A stretch of 64,000 nt of DNA from Pseudomonadota bacterium (GCA_023412655.1 JAEYNH010000122.1:1-64000); one strand, 5' to 3'; shown: positions 1 to 10,708, counted from the stretch's first letter. A program made the numbers and translations. The notes: a model not told the origin generated them from the sequence alone.

Positions 1-1049
1 GGAGCGGGGAGGCGGTCCGCCTCGTGGAGACCGTCGTCCGCCGCAATCCCACGCACGCCCAGGCGGCGCATCTGTATATCCATCTGCTTGAGGCCGCCGA
101 TCCGAAGCGCGCCGAGGCGGCGGCGGATCATCTCTCCTCGAGCCCGGCCACCAGCGCCGGGCACCTGGTCCACATGCCGTCGCACATCTACCATCGGCGA
201 GGACGCTACCGGGACGCCATACGGGTAAACGTGGCCGCGGCGCGGGCCGACGAGGCGTTCATCCAGACGGCGGGCGACCATGGCCTCGTCCGGTACGGCT
301 ACTATCCGCACAACGTGCACTTCATCGTCACCTCGGCGCAGATGGCGGGCGATATGCCGACGGCGATCGCCGAGGCGCGCCGCCTGCGGACTCTCCTCGA
401 CCCGGAGACCTCGGCGCGGATCGCCTGGGTGCAGGTCATCGACGCCGCGCCGTACCTGGCCATGGCGCAGTTCGCTGCGCCGGCGGACATCCTGGCGATG
501 CCCGAGCCGGACGGGCGGCTGCCCTACGCGGCCGCCATGCGCCGACACGCCCGCGCCCTGGCCTATGCGCAGCTGCGAGACAAGCCACGGTTCGAGGCCG
601 AGATGGCCGCGCTGCAGGCCCTGGCGACATCGGACGCCTTCGCCGGGATGATCGAGCAGGGCGTGCCGGCGCCCGACCTGATCGCGATGGCCGCGGCGGT
701 GGCGCGCGGGCGCTTCGCGACAGCCGAGGGGCGCTACGACGAGGCGGCCGGCCACTACCGCGCGGCGATGGCGATCGAGCAGCGGCTGCCGTACCAGGAG
801 CCGCCGTACTGGCCCTATCCCATAGCCCAGTCGCTCGGCGCGGCGCTGTTCCTCGCCGGTAGGCCGGGCGAAGCGAGCGAGGCGTTCCGCACGGCCTTGG
901 CCCAGGCGCCGGACAACGGCTGGGCGCTCTATGGCCTAGCCCAGAGCGAAGGGGCGCAGGGGCGCAAGGTCCAGGCCGCCGCGGCGCGGCAGGCGCTCCG
1001 CCGGGCGTGGGCGGGTGAGGTGGCCTGGCTGAGGATGGACCGCCTCTGA
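1..1049 (+). CDS. Tetratricopeptide-repeat protein, 5' end outside the window
   Basis: The reading frame is open to the left edge, so only the C-terminal ~349 residues are visible. The GTG at 24 is probably internal. The sequence is Ala/Arg-rich and helical. It has the blocks HLYIHLLE, HMPSHIYHRRGRYRDAI and YYPHNVHF, which recur in a family of large bacterial TPR proteins of unknown function. A C-terminal TPR-like pair lies near the end (GRPGEASEAFRTALAQAPDN, then WALYGLAQSEGAQGR). TPR proteins usually mediate protein-protein contacts; no catalytic motif is seen. It is followed by a 308-nt gap before lon and is not obviously in the same operon. Confidence 0.75.
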   Translation, partial: SGEAVRLVETVVRRNPTHAQAAHLYIHLLEAADPKRAEAAADHLSSSPATSAGHLVHMPSHIYHRRGRYRDAIRVNVAAARADEAFIQTAGDHGLVRYGYYPHNVHFIVTSAQMAGDMPTAIAEARRLRTLLDPETSARIAWVQVIDAAPYLAMAQFAAPADILAMPEPDGRLPYAAAMRRHARALAYAQLRDKPRFEAEMAALQALATSDAFAGMIEQGVPAPDLIAMAAAVARGRFATAEGRYDEAAGHYRAAMAIEQRLPYQEPPYWPYPIAQSLGAALFLAGRPGEASEAFRTALAQAPDNGWALYGLAQSEGAQGRKVQAAAARQALRRAWAGEVAWLRMDRL

Positions 1050-1357
1050 GCGCGCGACTCGTGACGCGCGGCTTGAGGCGGGGGGCGGGAGTTCCTATCT
1101 TCATGTCGTGAACGGGCAAGGCTTGCGCGCCGACCCGCGTCTTTCCCGCTCAAGCTGGCGCAACGGGGTCGATGAGGCGGGATGTCGCGCACGGTCGTTG
1201 CGGCGCTTGAACCCTCCGCGAAACCGTCCACATAAATCACCGAACAGCCGTCGAACGTCGACGGGACGGGTCGAACGACTCAGGCGCATCGTCTGAGTGA
1301 CGGCGATCCGGGGGGCCAGGTCTGTGAGCAAACGGGCCGGCCAGGAGTTGAAGCATC
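1050..1357 (+). other. Intergenic region upstream of lon
   Basis: This gap of 308 nt has no convincing gene; the short open frames in it lack ribosome-binding sites and recognisable composition. Its 3' half contains the candidate heat-shock promoter listed separately, followed by a leader of about 115 nt to the lon ATG at 1358. The sequence aggagttgaagcatc just before the ATG supplies a Shine-Dalgarno (AGGAG, 1343-1347). Confidence 0.6.
1206..1235 (+). promoter_or_regulatory. Candidate sigma-32 (heat-shock) promoter of lon
   Basis: CTTGAA at 1206-1211 is followed after 16 nt by CCACATAA at 1228-1235. This resembles the general sigma-32 pattern CTTGAA ... CCCCATNT, with two deviations in the -10. 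lon is a classical heat-shock gene, which makes the assignment plausible. Predicted by eye only. Confidence 0.45.
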
Positions 1358-3760
<2,403 letters not shown>

Positions 3761-3807
3761 CCTCAGAGCGTCCGGTCAGCCGGACGATCACAATCTGTGA
3801 CAAGCGC

Positions 3808-3840
3808 GCGGCGCGGGAGAGATCCCGCGCCGCTTTGTTT
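3808..3840 (+). terminator. Rho-independent terminator after lon
   Basis: An 11-bp perfect GC-rich stem (3808-3818 with 3823-3833) closes a GAGA tetraloop and is followed by TTTGTTT. A second, smaller hairpin (GGCCTC 3844-3849 with GAGGCC 3857-3862, followed by TTAATT) lies just behind it. Confidence 0.9.
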
Positions 3841-3959
3841 GACGGCCTCCGGCCGAGAGGCCTTAATTGCGGAGGCTGGTACGGCGCGGTTGGGGACGCC
3901 GACGGACCGACGGGCGCAGGCAAAGCGCCGATAAGAATAACGTTGGTGGGAGACTGCAC

Positions 3960-4235
3960 ATGACGAAGGCCGAACTCGTCTCGGCGATCGCCGACAGGGC
4001 GGGCTTGAACAGAACGCAGGCCAAGGAGGCGCTGGACGCCTTCATCGCCTCGGTCTCCACGTCGCTCAAGGCCGGGCGCGAGGTGCGCCTGGTGGGCTTC
4101 GGCAGCTTCGTCCCGGTCAAGCGCGCCGCCGGCATGGCGCGCAATCCCCGCACCGGCGAGAAGGTCCGCCGGCCGGCAAGCGCGACCTGCCGCTTCCGGG
4201 TGGGCGAGGGACTGAAGACCACGCTCAACAGCTGA
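3960..4235 (+). CDS. hup: HU-family nucleoid DNA-binding protein
   Basis: 91 aa, the usual size of HU/IHF subunits. The ATG at 3960 is chosen because it gives the canonical start MTKAELVSAIADRAGLN and has GGTGGGAG just upstream; the frame stays open further 5' but without family similarity. The conserved GFGSF turn and the DNA-binding arm with RNPRTGEKV and the intercalating-proline region are present, ending in the C-terminal helix FRVGEGLKTTLN. HU bends and compacts DNA. A lon-hup order is common in proteobacteria. A hairpin terminator follows, so the gene is likely expressed alone. Confidence 0.95.
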   Translation: MTKAELVSAIADRAGLNRTQAKEALDAFIASVSTSLKAGREVRLVGFGSFVPVKRAAGMARNPRTGEKVRRPASATCRFRVGEGLKTTLNS

Positions 4236-4252
4236 GCGGGCGGTCTGTGGGG

Positions 4253-4279
4253 AAGGCGGCCGCTGACGGGCCGCCTTTT
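4253..4279 (+). terminator. Rho-independent terminator after the HU gene
   Basis: Stem AAGGCGGCC (4253-4261) pairs with GGCCGCCTT (4269-4277) around a 7-nt loop, and the 3' side runs into TTTT (4276-4279). Confidence 0.85.
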
Positions 4280-4314
4280 CATTTGCGGCCGGCGCGGCAA
4301 TCACGTTATCAGCA

Positions 4315-4443
4315 CGCCGTCTACGGGGAGTAGCCGTCCGCGGAGAAGCGGAGCCTCGCGTCAACAGACTTGCCGTCCTCGGGCGGCATGGCGCAGGCGG
4401 CGGACCTTTCGGGTCCGGATTGGCGAGACCGGCGATGCGGCTT
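4315..4443 (+). promoter_or_regulatory. yybP-ykoY (manganese-sensing) riboswitch
   Basis: All hallmark blocks of the yybP-ykoY aptamer occur in order: GGGGAGTAGCCG at 4325-4336, the GTCAACA block at 4360-4366, a GGACCTTTCGGGTCC hairpin at about 4402-4416, and GGCGAGACCG at 4422-4431. Complementary GCCG/CGGC flanks could form the P1 helix. This class binds Mn2+ and typically controls Mn2+ exporters such as MntP and the TMEM165/UPF0016 family. The gene immediately downstream is of exactly that family. The element also shows that an ATG at 4370 cannot be the start of the downstream protein. Confidence 0.9.
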
Positions 4444-4504
4444 CGGCGCGGGCGCGACGGAGCCAGGCATCGTCGTGTCCACCGCGCCCCCGAGAGTCCT
4501 TGGT

Positions 4505-5065
4505 TTGGAACCCCTGCTTATTTCCACGGGTGTCGTGGCGATCGCCGAGATCGGCGACAAGACGCAGCTGCTGGCCATCCTGCTGGCGGCCAAGTTCCGC
4601 CGCCCCGTGCCGATCATCCTAGGCATTCTCGCCGCGACGCTGCTCAACCACGCGGCCGCCGCCGCGCTGGGCGTCCTGGTGGCCAAGTATCTGGCGGGCC
4701 CCACCTTCCAGATCCTGGTGGGCGCCGCCTTCGTCGCCATGGCGCTGTGGGCCCTGATCCCGGACAAGGAAGACGAGGGCGCGGGGGCGCGCAGCCACGG
4801 CGGCGTCTTCCTGACCACTCTGGTGGCCTTCTTCCTGGTGGAGATTGGCGACAAGACCCAGATCGCCACCACCCTGCTGGGGGCGCGGTTCCAAGATGTC
4901 GCCCTGGTCACCCTCGGCACCACGCTGGGCATGATGGTGGCCAACGTTCCGGCGGTGCTGCTGGGCGAAGCCGTCACCAAGGTCGTCCCCCTTAAATACG
5001 TGCGGATCGGCGCTGCTGTCCTGTTCGCCGTGATCGGGGTCTGGGTGCTGGTGGCCGCCCTCTGA
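4505..5065 (+). CDS. TMEM165/GDT1 (UPF0016) family membrane transporter, probable Mn2+ exporter
   Basis: About 186 aa and very hydrophobic, with the duplicated signature of the family: EIGDKTQLLA near the N-terminus and EIGDKTQIAT in the second half. These acidic motifs form the cation site in TMEM165/Gdt1 proteins, which move Mn2+/Ca2+ out of the cytosol, probably against H+. The start is taken as TTG 4505 (GAGAG at 4492-4496, product MEPLLISTGVVAIAE), which fits the family N-terminus. GTG 4475 is an alternative that adds ten residues. The in-frame ATG at 4370 lies inside the riboswitch and is rejected. Regulation by Mn2+ through the upstream riboswitch is inferred from that element. Confidence 0.88.
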   Translation: MEPLLISTGVVAIAEIGDKTQLLAILLAAKFRRPVPIILGILAATLLNHAAAAALGVLVAKYLAGPTFQILVGAAFVAMALWALIPDKEDEGAGARSHGGVFLTTLVAFFLVEIGDKTQIATTLLGARFQDVALVTLGTTLGMMVANVPAVLLGEAVTKVVPLKYVRIGAAVLFAVIGVWVLVAAL

Positions 5066-5134
5066 TGGAGTGCAGAATCTGGCCTCGCCAGCGAAAGCCC
5101 CGCGCGCTAGGGCTTTGACCGAAAGGGCGATTTG

Positions 5135-6553
5135 ATGACCTCGCAGAGCATGGCCGGCGGCGGCGACAAGGCCTTCCTCGGCCACCCCAGGGCGCTGGGC
5201 TACCTGGCCTTCTCGGAGGCCTGGGAGCGCTTTTCCTACTACGGCATGCAGTCGCTGCTGGTGCTGTACATGGTCAAGCAGCTGCTGCTGACGCCGCAGG
5301 TGGACACCATCATCGGCTTCGAGGGCTTCCGGGCCTTCATCGGTGGGCTCTACGGCCTCGGGCGGGACGCCTCCCATCAGGAGGTGGCTTCCACCATCTT
5401 CGGCCTCTACACGAGCCTGGTCTACCTCACGCCGATCCTCGGCGGCCTGATCGCGGACCGGGTGCTGGGCCGGACCCGCACCATCATCGTCGGCGCCCTG
5501 CTGATGTCGGCGGGCCACTTCCTGATGGCCTTCGACGCCTCGTTCCTGCTGGCCCTCCTGTGCCTCGTGCTGGGCACCGGCTGCTTCAAGGGCAACATCG
5601 CCGGTCAGGTGGGCGGGCTTTACGATGAGGGCGACCTGCGGAGAGCCGACGCCTTCCAGATCTTCTACCTGGGCATCAACGCCGGGGTGATCGCCGCGCC
5701 GCTGATCGCCGGCACCCTGGGCGAGGGCGTTGGTTGGCACTACGGCTTCGGCGCCGCCGGGGTCGGTATGCTGATCGCCCTCGGCATCTATCTTGCCGGC
5801 CGCAAGTACCTGCCCCCCGATCCGCCGCTGCGCCGAGTGGCCGACCGGGCCGCCGACCGGGCCCAGCGCCCCAAGCTCAGCGCCCGCGACTGGCGGACCA
5901 TCGCCGTGCTTGTGGCCCTTCTTCCGGTCCTTGCCGCCTCGGTGCTGGTGAACCAGCAGATCTTCAACGCCTACCTGGTCTGGGCCGACACCAGCGTGAA
6001 CATGACGCTTTTCGGCCAGCGCCTGCCGACCACCTGGCTGATCACCCTCGACAGCATCGTCTCAGTCTCGTTCCTGGCGCTGATGGTGGTCTTCTGGCGC
6101 ACCTGGGCCACGCGCTTCAAGGAACCCGACGAGATCGGCAAGCTGACCATCGGCACGTTCATCTCGGTCCTGGGCGCCCTCAGCCTCGCCGCCGGGGCCG
6201 CGGTGGCGGCCGCCACCGGAACCAAGGTCAGCCTCTGGTGGCTGATCGCCTTCGAGATCTTCAACAGCGCAGCCTTCGCCAACATGCTGCCGGTGTCGCT
6301 GGCGCTGTATGCGCGGGCCTCGCCGCCGGCGGTGCTCGGCACCATGATCGGCGTCTATTATCTGCATCTGGTGATCGGCAACGCCACGGTCGGCAAGCTG
6401 GGGACGCTGCTGGAGAAGATGCCGGCGACCAACTTCTGGCTGATGCATGCGGGCATCGCGGCCGGGGCCGCAGTCATCTTCCTGCTGGTCGGCCGGTTCT
6501 TCGCCAAGCTTCTCAGTCATGAGGCGGTTGGAGCCGGGCGAACGGCGCCGTAG
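5135..6553 (+). CDS. POT/PTR2-family proton-dependent oligopeptide transporter
   Basis: 472 aa, an MFS-type inner-membrane protein that imports di- and tripeptides with protons. It shows the family ExxER motif in helix 1 (EAWERFSYYG), the PTR2 signature region (GRTRTIIVGALLMSAGHFLMA, GCFKGNIAGQVGGLYD) and FYLGINAG. Two extra helices in the central part (around residues 245-330) match the 14-helix bacterial POT layout. ATG 5135 is used rather than the TTG one codon earlier; AAGGG at 5123-5127 is well spaced. It is preceded by a weak hairpin and followed after 12 nt by tRNA-Val. Confidence 0.92.
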   Translation: MTSQSMAGGGDKAFLGHPRALGYLAFSEAWERFSYYGMQSLLVLYMVKQLLLTPQVDTIIGFEGFRAFIGGLYGLGRDASHQEVASTIFGLYTSLVYLTPILGGLIADRVLGRTRTIIVGALLMSAGHFLMAFDASFLLALLCLVLGTGCFKGNIAGQVGGLYDEGDLRRADAFQIFYLGINAGVIAAPLIAGTLGEGVGWHYGFGAAGVGMLIALGIYLAGRKYLPPDPPLRRVADRAADRAQRPKLSARDWRTIAVLVALLPVLAASVLVNQQIFNAYLVWADTSVNMTLFGQRLPTTWLITLDSIVSVSFLALMVVFWRTWATRFKEPDEIGKLTIGTFISVLGALSLAAGAAVAAATGTKVSLWWLIAFEIFNSAAFANMLPVSLALYARASPPAVLGTMIGVYYLHLVIGNATVGKLGTLLEKMPATNFWLMHAGIAAGAAVIFLLVGRFFAKLLSHEAVGAGRTAP

Positions 6554-6565
6554 AAGCGCGGAGAC

Positions 6566-6642
6566 GGGCGGCTAGCTCAGCTGGTTAGAGCATCTCGTTT
6601 ACACCGAGAGGGTCGGGGGTTCGAATCCCTCGCCGCCCACCA
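6566..6642 (+). tRNA. tRNA-Val, anticodon TAC
   Basis: 77-nt cloverleaf: acceptor GGGCGGC/GCCGCCC, D-arm GCTCAGCTGGTTAGAGC, anticodon stem TCTCG/CGAGA around the loop TTTACAC (anticodon TAC), T-loop TTCGAAT, discriminator A and encoded CCA at 6640-6642. The T stem has one G-T pair. It decodes GUA and other valine codons. Confidence 0.97.
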
Positions 6643-6687
6643 TCCTTCGCGCGATCTGCGACGGCTTGGCCCCGGGGAGGAGTGAGC

Positions 6688-7605
6688 ATGCGCGTCCGGC
6701 CCCTGGGCCAAGCCGGCCTGACCGTGTCCGAGCTGGGCTTCGGCTGCGCCAGTTGGTGGGGAAAGCCGCGCTTTCCTGAGCGGCAGGCGCTGGGGCTGGT
6801 GCATGCCGCCCTGGACCTGGGCTTTACCTTCTTCGACACCGGCGCCAGCTATTCGGCCGGCGAAGCCGAGCCGCGCCTGGGCCGCGCGCTCCGCGGCCGG
6901 GACACCTCCAGGCTCGTGATCGCCACGAAAGCGGGGACCTATCACGCCGGCGCGGGCCGCATCGGGCGGGATTTCTCGCCGGGCGCCATCGTGGCGAGCG
7001 CCGAGCGCAGCCTGGCGAACCTCGGTCTCGACAGCCTGGGCCTGCTGCAGCTGCACGGGCCCGCCATCCCGGAACTGAGCGACGCACTGCTCACCGCCCT
7101 GGCCGACCTGAAGGCGAGGGGACTGGTGCGGGCGCTGGGCGTGAACAGTTTCGATCCCGCGGTGATCGACCATGTGATCGGCCTGCCGGCGTTCGACGTG
7201 GTGATGGTCGACTACAACGTCCTTCGCCCTGAGCGCGAGCCGCTGATCGCCCGCGCGGCCGCCGCCGGCAAGGGCGTCCTGGCGGGTATGGCCCTGGCCA
7301 TGGGCCACACCCGGCCGCTGATCTCGCGCCTTCGGGGACCACAGGACCTCTGGTACGCGGCCCGGGCGCTTGCCCGCCATCGGGATGAACTCGCCCGAGG
7401 CGCCAGGTTCCGGTTCCTGCACCGCCAGGAGGGGCTCTCCGGTTCACAGGCGGCCCTGGGTTATGTGCTGGCCAATCCCCACGTGAGCTGCGCGGTGTTC
7501 GGGGCCACGCGCATGGCGCATCTCGTCGAGAACGCAGCGACATCCGGCATGGCCTTGCCGGAGGGCCTGCTGCCCCGGATCCGGGCGGCGCAAGGCCCGG
7601 CCTGA
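6688..7605 (+). CDS. Aldo/keto reductase family protein
   Basis: 305 aa TIM-barrel oxidoreductase using NAD(P)H. The catalytic tetrad of the family is visible: Asp in FFDTGASY, Tyr in the same block (ASYS), Lys in ATKAGT, and His in LLQLHGP. The N-terminus (RPLGQAGLTVSELGFGCASWWG) is typical of the bacterial L-fucose/D-threo-aldose dehydrogenase-like and YajO-like branches. The substrate cannot be told. ATG 6688 is preferred over GTG 6682 because GGGGAGG (6674-6680) is correctly spaced only for the ATG. It sits 45 nt behind tRNA-Val and 80 nt ahead of a Baeyer-Villiger-type oxygenase, a pairing suggestive of ketone/alcohol metabolism (inference). Confidence 0.9.
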   Translation: MRVRPLGQAGLTVSELGFGCASWWGKPRFPERQALGLVHAALDLGFTFFDTGASYSAGEAEPRLGRALRGRDTSRLVIATKAGTYHAGAGRIGRDFSPGAIVASAERSLANLGLDSLGLLQLHGPAIPELSDALLTALADLKARGLVRALGVNSFDPAVIDHVIGLPAFDVVMVDYNVLRPEREPLIARAAAAGKGVLAGMALAMGHTRPLISRLRGPQDLWYAARALARHRDELARGARFRFLHRQEGLSGSQAALGYVLANPHVSCAVFGATRMAHLVENAATSGMALPEGLLPRIRAAQGPA

Positions 7606-7685
7606 CGTGGGGTGAGGGCTTCCGCCGCTGGCCCGCGGGAGTCATGCTCCTTCCCAGAGAACAACGATAACCTCAGGGTAGGAAC

Positions 7686-9614
7686 ATGGCCGAAGCGGGC
7701 GCCGACCTCGACGAGGTCCTCAAGGAAGCGCACCTGCCGGCGCTGATGGCGGCGCTGGTGCACCTGACCGGCGATCCCGGCTGGGTGAGGCCGGAATGGG
7801 CGCCCACCTACAATCCCTTCGAGCGCGGCGACATCGGCATACCCGAAGCCGAGCAGGAGAAAATCCGGCATGCGGCCAAGGCCGTGCTGTACGAGCACTT
7901 CGTCGCGGGCAAGCCCGCCAAGCTGTGGGAGCCCGATGCGGCCACCCTGCGGCGCATGATCGACTTCGTGGCGGGCGCTCCCATACCCGAGGGCTACGCC
8001 GACTTCCTCACCGACGAACTCGCCCTCAACGGCACGTCGTCCAAGGATCCGCAGTTCGACCAGCCGCGCCTCAAGGAGGGCGCCCGCCGGCTGAAGGTGC
8101 TGGTGATCGGGGCGGGCATGTCGGGGCTTCTGGCCGGCATCCGGCTCAGCCAGGCGGGCATCCCGTTCGAGATCGTCGACAAGAACGCCGACGTGGGCGG
8201 CACGTGGTTCGAGAACACCTATCCGGGCTGCCGGGTGGACAATGCGAACCACATGTACAGCTACTCGTTCGAGCCCAGCCACCACTGGCCTCAGCACTTC
8301 TCGCCGCAGCCGGTCCTGCTCAGCTACTTCCGGGGCATCGCCGACAAGTACGACCTGCGCCGGCATATCCGGTTCGAAACCTTCGCCGAGGAGATCGCCT
8401 GGGACGAGACGCGGGACGTCTGGCGGGCCCGCCTGCGGGCCAGCAACGGCGGCGTCGAGTACGTCGAGGCCAACGCCGTCATCAGCGCCGTGGGACAGCT
8501 GAACCGGCCGAAGTATCCCGACGTCGAGGGCCTGGGCAGCTTCGAAGGCCCGGCCTTCCATTCCGCCGAATGGCGGCATGACGTCGACCTGAAGGGCAAG
8601 CGGGTGGCGGTGATCGGCACCGGCGCCTCGGCCTACCAGTTCGTCCCGGAGATCGCCCCGGAGGTGGCCGAGCTGAAGGTCTTCCAGCGCACCCCGCCGT
8701 GGGGGCTGCCGGCGCCGCACTATCACGACGATGTGCCGGAAGGGGTGAAGTGGCTGCTCGAGCACGTGCCCTACTACGACAAGTGGTACCGCTTCTGGCT
8801 GTTCTGGATGGCCACCGACGGCTTCCTGCCGATGGTGAAGGCTGACCCCGCCTGGAACGGCGGGCCGGCTGCGGTGGGCCCCGAGAACGCCATGCTGCGC
8901 GAGCTGTGCGCCCAGGCCATCGCCGAGCAGGTGGCCGACCGGCCGGACCTGCTGGAGAAGGTGGTCCCGCAGTATCCGATCGGCGGCAAGCGGGCGGTTC
9001 TCGACAACGGCGTCTGGCTGGCCGCGCTGAAGCGGCCGAACGTGGAGCTGGTCACCGAGCGGATCGCGAGGATCGAGCCGAAGGGCGTCGTCACCGCCGA
9101 CGGAACCCTGCACGAGGCCGACGTGCTGATCTACGGCACCGGCTTCCAGGCCTCGAACTTCCTGTCGTACCTGAAGGTGAAGGGTAGGGGCGGGCGCGAC
9201 CTTCACGAGGCCTGGGGCGGGGACGCCCGGGCCTATCTGGGGATCACCCTCCCAGGGTTCCCGAACCTGTTCCTCACCTACGGGCCGAACACCAACATCG
9301 TGGTCAACGGCTCGATCATCTTCTTCTCCGAGTGCGCGGTCCGCTACATCATCGGCTGCCTGAAACTGCTGGCTGACACGGGCGCGGTCGCCCTGGAGCC
9401 CAGGCGGGAGGTGCATGACGCCTTCAACGCCAGGGTCGACGAGGCCAATCAGGGCTGGGCCTGGGGCTCGCCCCACGTCTCCAGCTGGTACAAGAACGCG
9501 CTCGGCCGGGTCAGCCAGAACTGGCCCTTCGGCCTGATCGACTACTGGCGGGCCACCCTCGCGCCGAATCCCGAGGACTATGTGCTGGAGCGAACCCCCG
9601 AAACGGCGGCCTGA
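7686..9614 (+). CDS. FAD-dependent monooxygenase of the Baeyer-Villiger (hydroxyacetophenone monooxygenase-like) type
   Basis: 642 aa. It has an N-terminal extension of about 130 residues before the first Rossmann motif GAGMSG (142-147), as in 4-hydroxyacetophenone monooxygenase-like enzymes. The BVMO fingerprint FxGxxxHxxxW is complete (F286, G288, H292, W296; followed by RHD), and the NADPH Rossmann motif GTGASA is at 311-316. Such enzymes insert oxygen next to a ketone, giving esters or lactones, with NADPH and O2. The DVLIYGTGFQASNFL segment near the C-terminal third is typical. The ATG has a purine-rich AGGGTAGG stretch just upstream. A lipoprotein gene begins 3 nt after the stop. The natural substrate is unknown. 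Confidence 0.92.
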   Translation: MAEAGADLDEVLKEAHLPALMAALVHLTGDPGWVRPEWAPTYNPFERGDIGIPEAEQEKIRHAAKAVLYEHFVAGKPAKLWEPDAATLRRMIDFVAGAPIPEGYADFLTDELALNGTSSKDPQFDQPRLKEGARRLKVLVIGAGMSGLLAGIRLSQAGIPFEIVDKNADVGGTWFENTYPGCRVDNANHMYSYSFEPSHHWPQHFSPQPVLLSYFRGIADKYDLRRHIRFETFAEEIAWDETRDVWRARLRASNGGVEYVEANAVISAVGQLNRPKYPDVEGLGSFEGPAFHSAEWRHDVDLKGKRVAVIGTGASAYQFVPEIAPEVAELKVFQRTPPWGLPAPHYHDDVPEGVKWLLEHVPYYDKWYRFWLFWMATDGFLPMVKADPAWNGGPAAVGPENAMLRELCAQAIAEQVADRPDLLEKVVPQYPIGGKRAVLDNGVWLAALKRPNVELVTERIARIEPKGVVTADGTLHEADVLIYGTGFQASNFLSYLKVKGRGGRDLHEAWGGDARAYLGITLPGFPNLFLTYGPNTNIVVNGSIIFFSECAVRYIIGCLKLLADTGAVALEPRREVHDAFNARVDEANQGWAWGSPHVSSWYKNALGRVSQNWPFGLIDYWRATLAPNPEDYVLERTPETAA

Positions 9615-9617
9615 ACG

Positions 9618-10406
9618 GTGCGTTTCCAGAGGACCATGCGTGTCCTGCTGATTCCCGTCGCCGCCATGACGCTCGGCGCCTGCCAGCGGTCGGACGACTC
9701 GCCCGCCGCGGCGTCCACCGCCGTGAACCCCGACCCGAAGGTCAGGCTCTACACCTGTGAAGACGGCCGACAGATCGAGGCGGGCTATCCCGACACCGAC
9801 ACGGCCGTGGTCAAGGTGGAGGGGCGGCCCTATCCGCTGAAGATCGCCATGTCGGCCAGCGGGGCGCGCTACGTGGGCTATGGCATCCAGTGGTGGACGA
9901 AGGGCGACGACGCCTATCTCGCGACCCTGAAGCCTGGGGAGGACATCGCCAGCGGCGAGTCGGTGCTCTGCTGGTCGGGCGATCCGCCGCCCGTGGAGCC
10001 GCCGGCGCCGGGAACCCCCGGCGGGCTGCCGGACGATCGCACGCCCATATCGGAGGCCCCGTTCACGCCGGAGAGCGCCCAGGGCGCGGCCAATGTCGTG
10101 CAGAGCTTCTACGCCTACCTGTCCAGCGGCAGGACCGCCGAGGCGGCGAAGCTGATGCGCGACGCCGCCCCGCCGGATGTGACGGCCTATTCGAGCTACG
10201 ACGCCCAGGTCGGCGCCCCCGGCGAGATCGACGGCGCAGCGGGCTCCCTGTTCGTCGAAGTGCCGCTGGTGATCTACGGGCGGCTGAAAACCGGGCAGGA
10301 GGTCCACCAGTCGGGCAAGGCCGTCCTGCGCCGCACCAATGACGTTCCGGGCTCCACGCCCGAGCAGCGGGCCTGGCGCATCGAGCGGATCGAGCTGAAA
10401 CCCTGA
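9618..10406 (+). CDS. Lipoprotein with an MliC (C-type lysozyme inhibitor) domain and a C-terminal NTF2-like region
   Basis: 262 aa. A lipoprotein signal peptide ends in the lipobox LGAC with acylated C22. Residues 43-119 match the MliC domain: YTCEDG at 45-50, the diagnostic SASGARY at 79-85, QWWTKGDDAY at 91-100, and a second cysteine C118 that could pair with C47. MliC proteins protect the cell wall by inhibiting host or environmental C-type lysozyme. A Pro-rich linker (121-150) leads to a C-terminal ~110-residue part (QSFYAYLSSGRTAEAAKLM) that looks like an NTF2-like fold. This second part is not in classical MliC, which is about 110 aa. Start GTG 9618; ATG 9636 is an alternative giving a shorter signal peptide. 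Confidence 0.8.
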   Translation: MRFQRTMRVLLIPVAAMTLGACQRSDDSPAAASTAVNPDPKVRLYTCEDGRQIEAGYPDTDTAVVKVEGRPYPLKIAMSASGARYVGYGIQWWTKGDDAYLATLKPGEDIASGESVLCWSGDPPPVEPPAPGTPGGLPDDRTPISEAPFTPESAQGAANVVQSFYAYLSSGRTAEAAKLMRDAAPPDVTAYSSYDAQVGAPGEIDGAAGSLFVEVPLVIYGRLKTGQEVHQSGKAVLRRTNDVPGSTPEQRAWRIERIELKP

Positions 10407-10440
10407 TTTTCGGGAATTTCACGCGACTTCCGAGGGGAAG

Positions 10441-10517
<77 letters not shown>

Positions 10518-10708
10518 GTTTGGCCCGGGGGCCGTGCGAGGCGGCTCTCATATGGTCGCGTCGGAATCGTGTCAACGGCAGAGTGACAAGACGAGCATTT
10601 TGATCGCTTCACGAGCTCCTGATTGCGAGTGCTTCGCAACTTCGTGCGGCTGTTTGAAACGCCGGAGCGGGTGGTCTAGAAGGGCGCCCGACTCCTCCCG
10701 AGGACTCC
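10518..10708 (+). other. Promoter/leader region of the nuo operon
   Basis: 191 nt separate the 5' end of tRNA-Asp (transcribed away) from nuoA, so the nuo promoter must lie here. The best candidate by eye is TTGAAAC (10654-10660), a 12-nt spacer and GGTCTAGA (10673-10680), loosely like the Caulobacter housekeeping pattern TTGACGS-N(10-14)-GCTANAWC. A Shine-Dalgarno CCGAGGA precedes the nuoA ATG. No convincing gene is present. Confidence 0.35.

Noticed and set aside
4370..4504. N-terminal extension of the TMEM165-like protein from ATG 4370
   Set aside because: This stretch is the 3' part of the manganese riboswitch, and the peptide has no resemblance to the family.
5094..5116. AAAGCCC/GGGCTTT hairpin between the exporter and the POT transporter
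   Set aside because: Only 7 bp with a 9-nt loop and three Ts; too weak to call a terminator.
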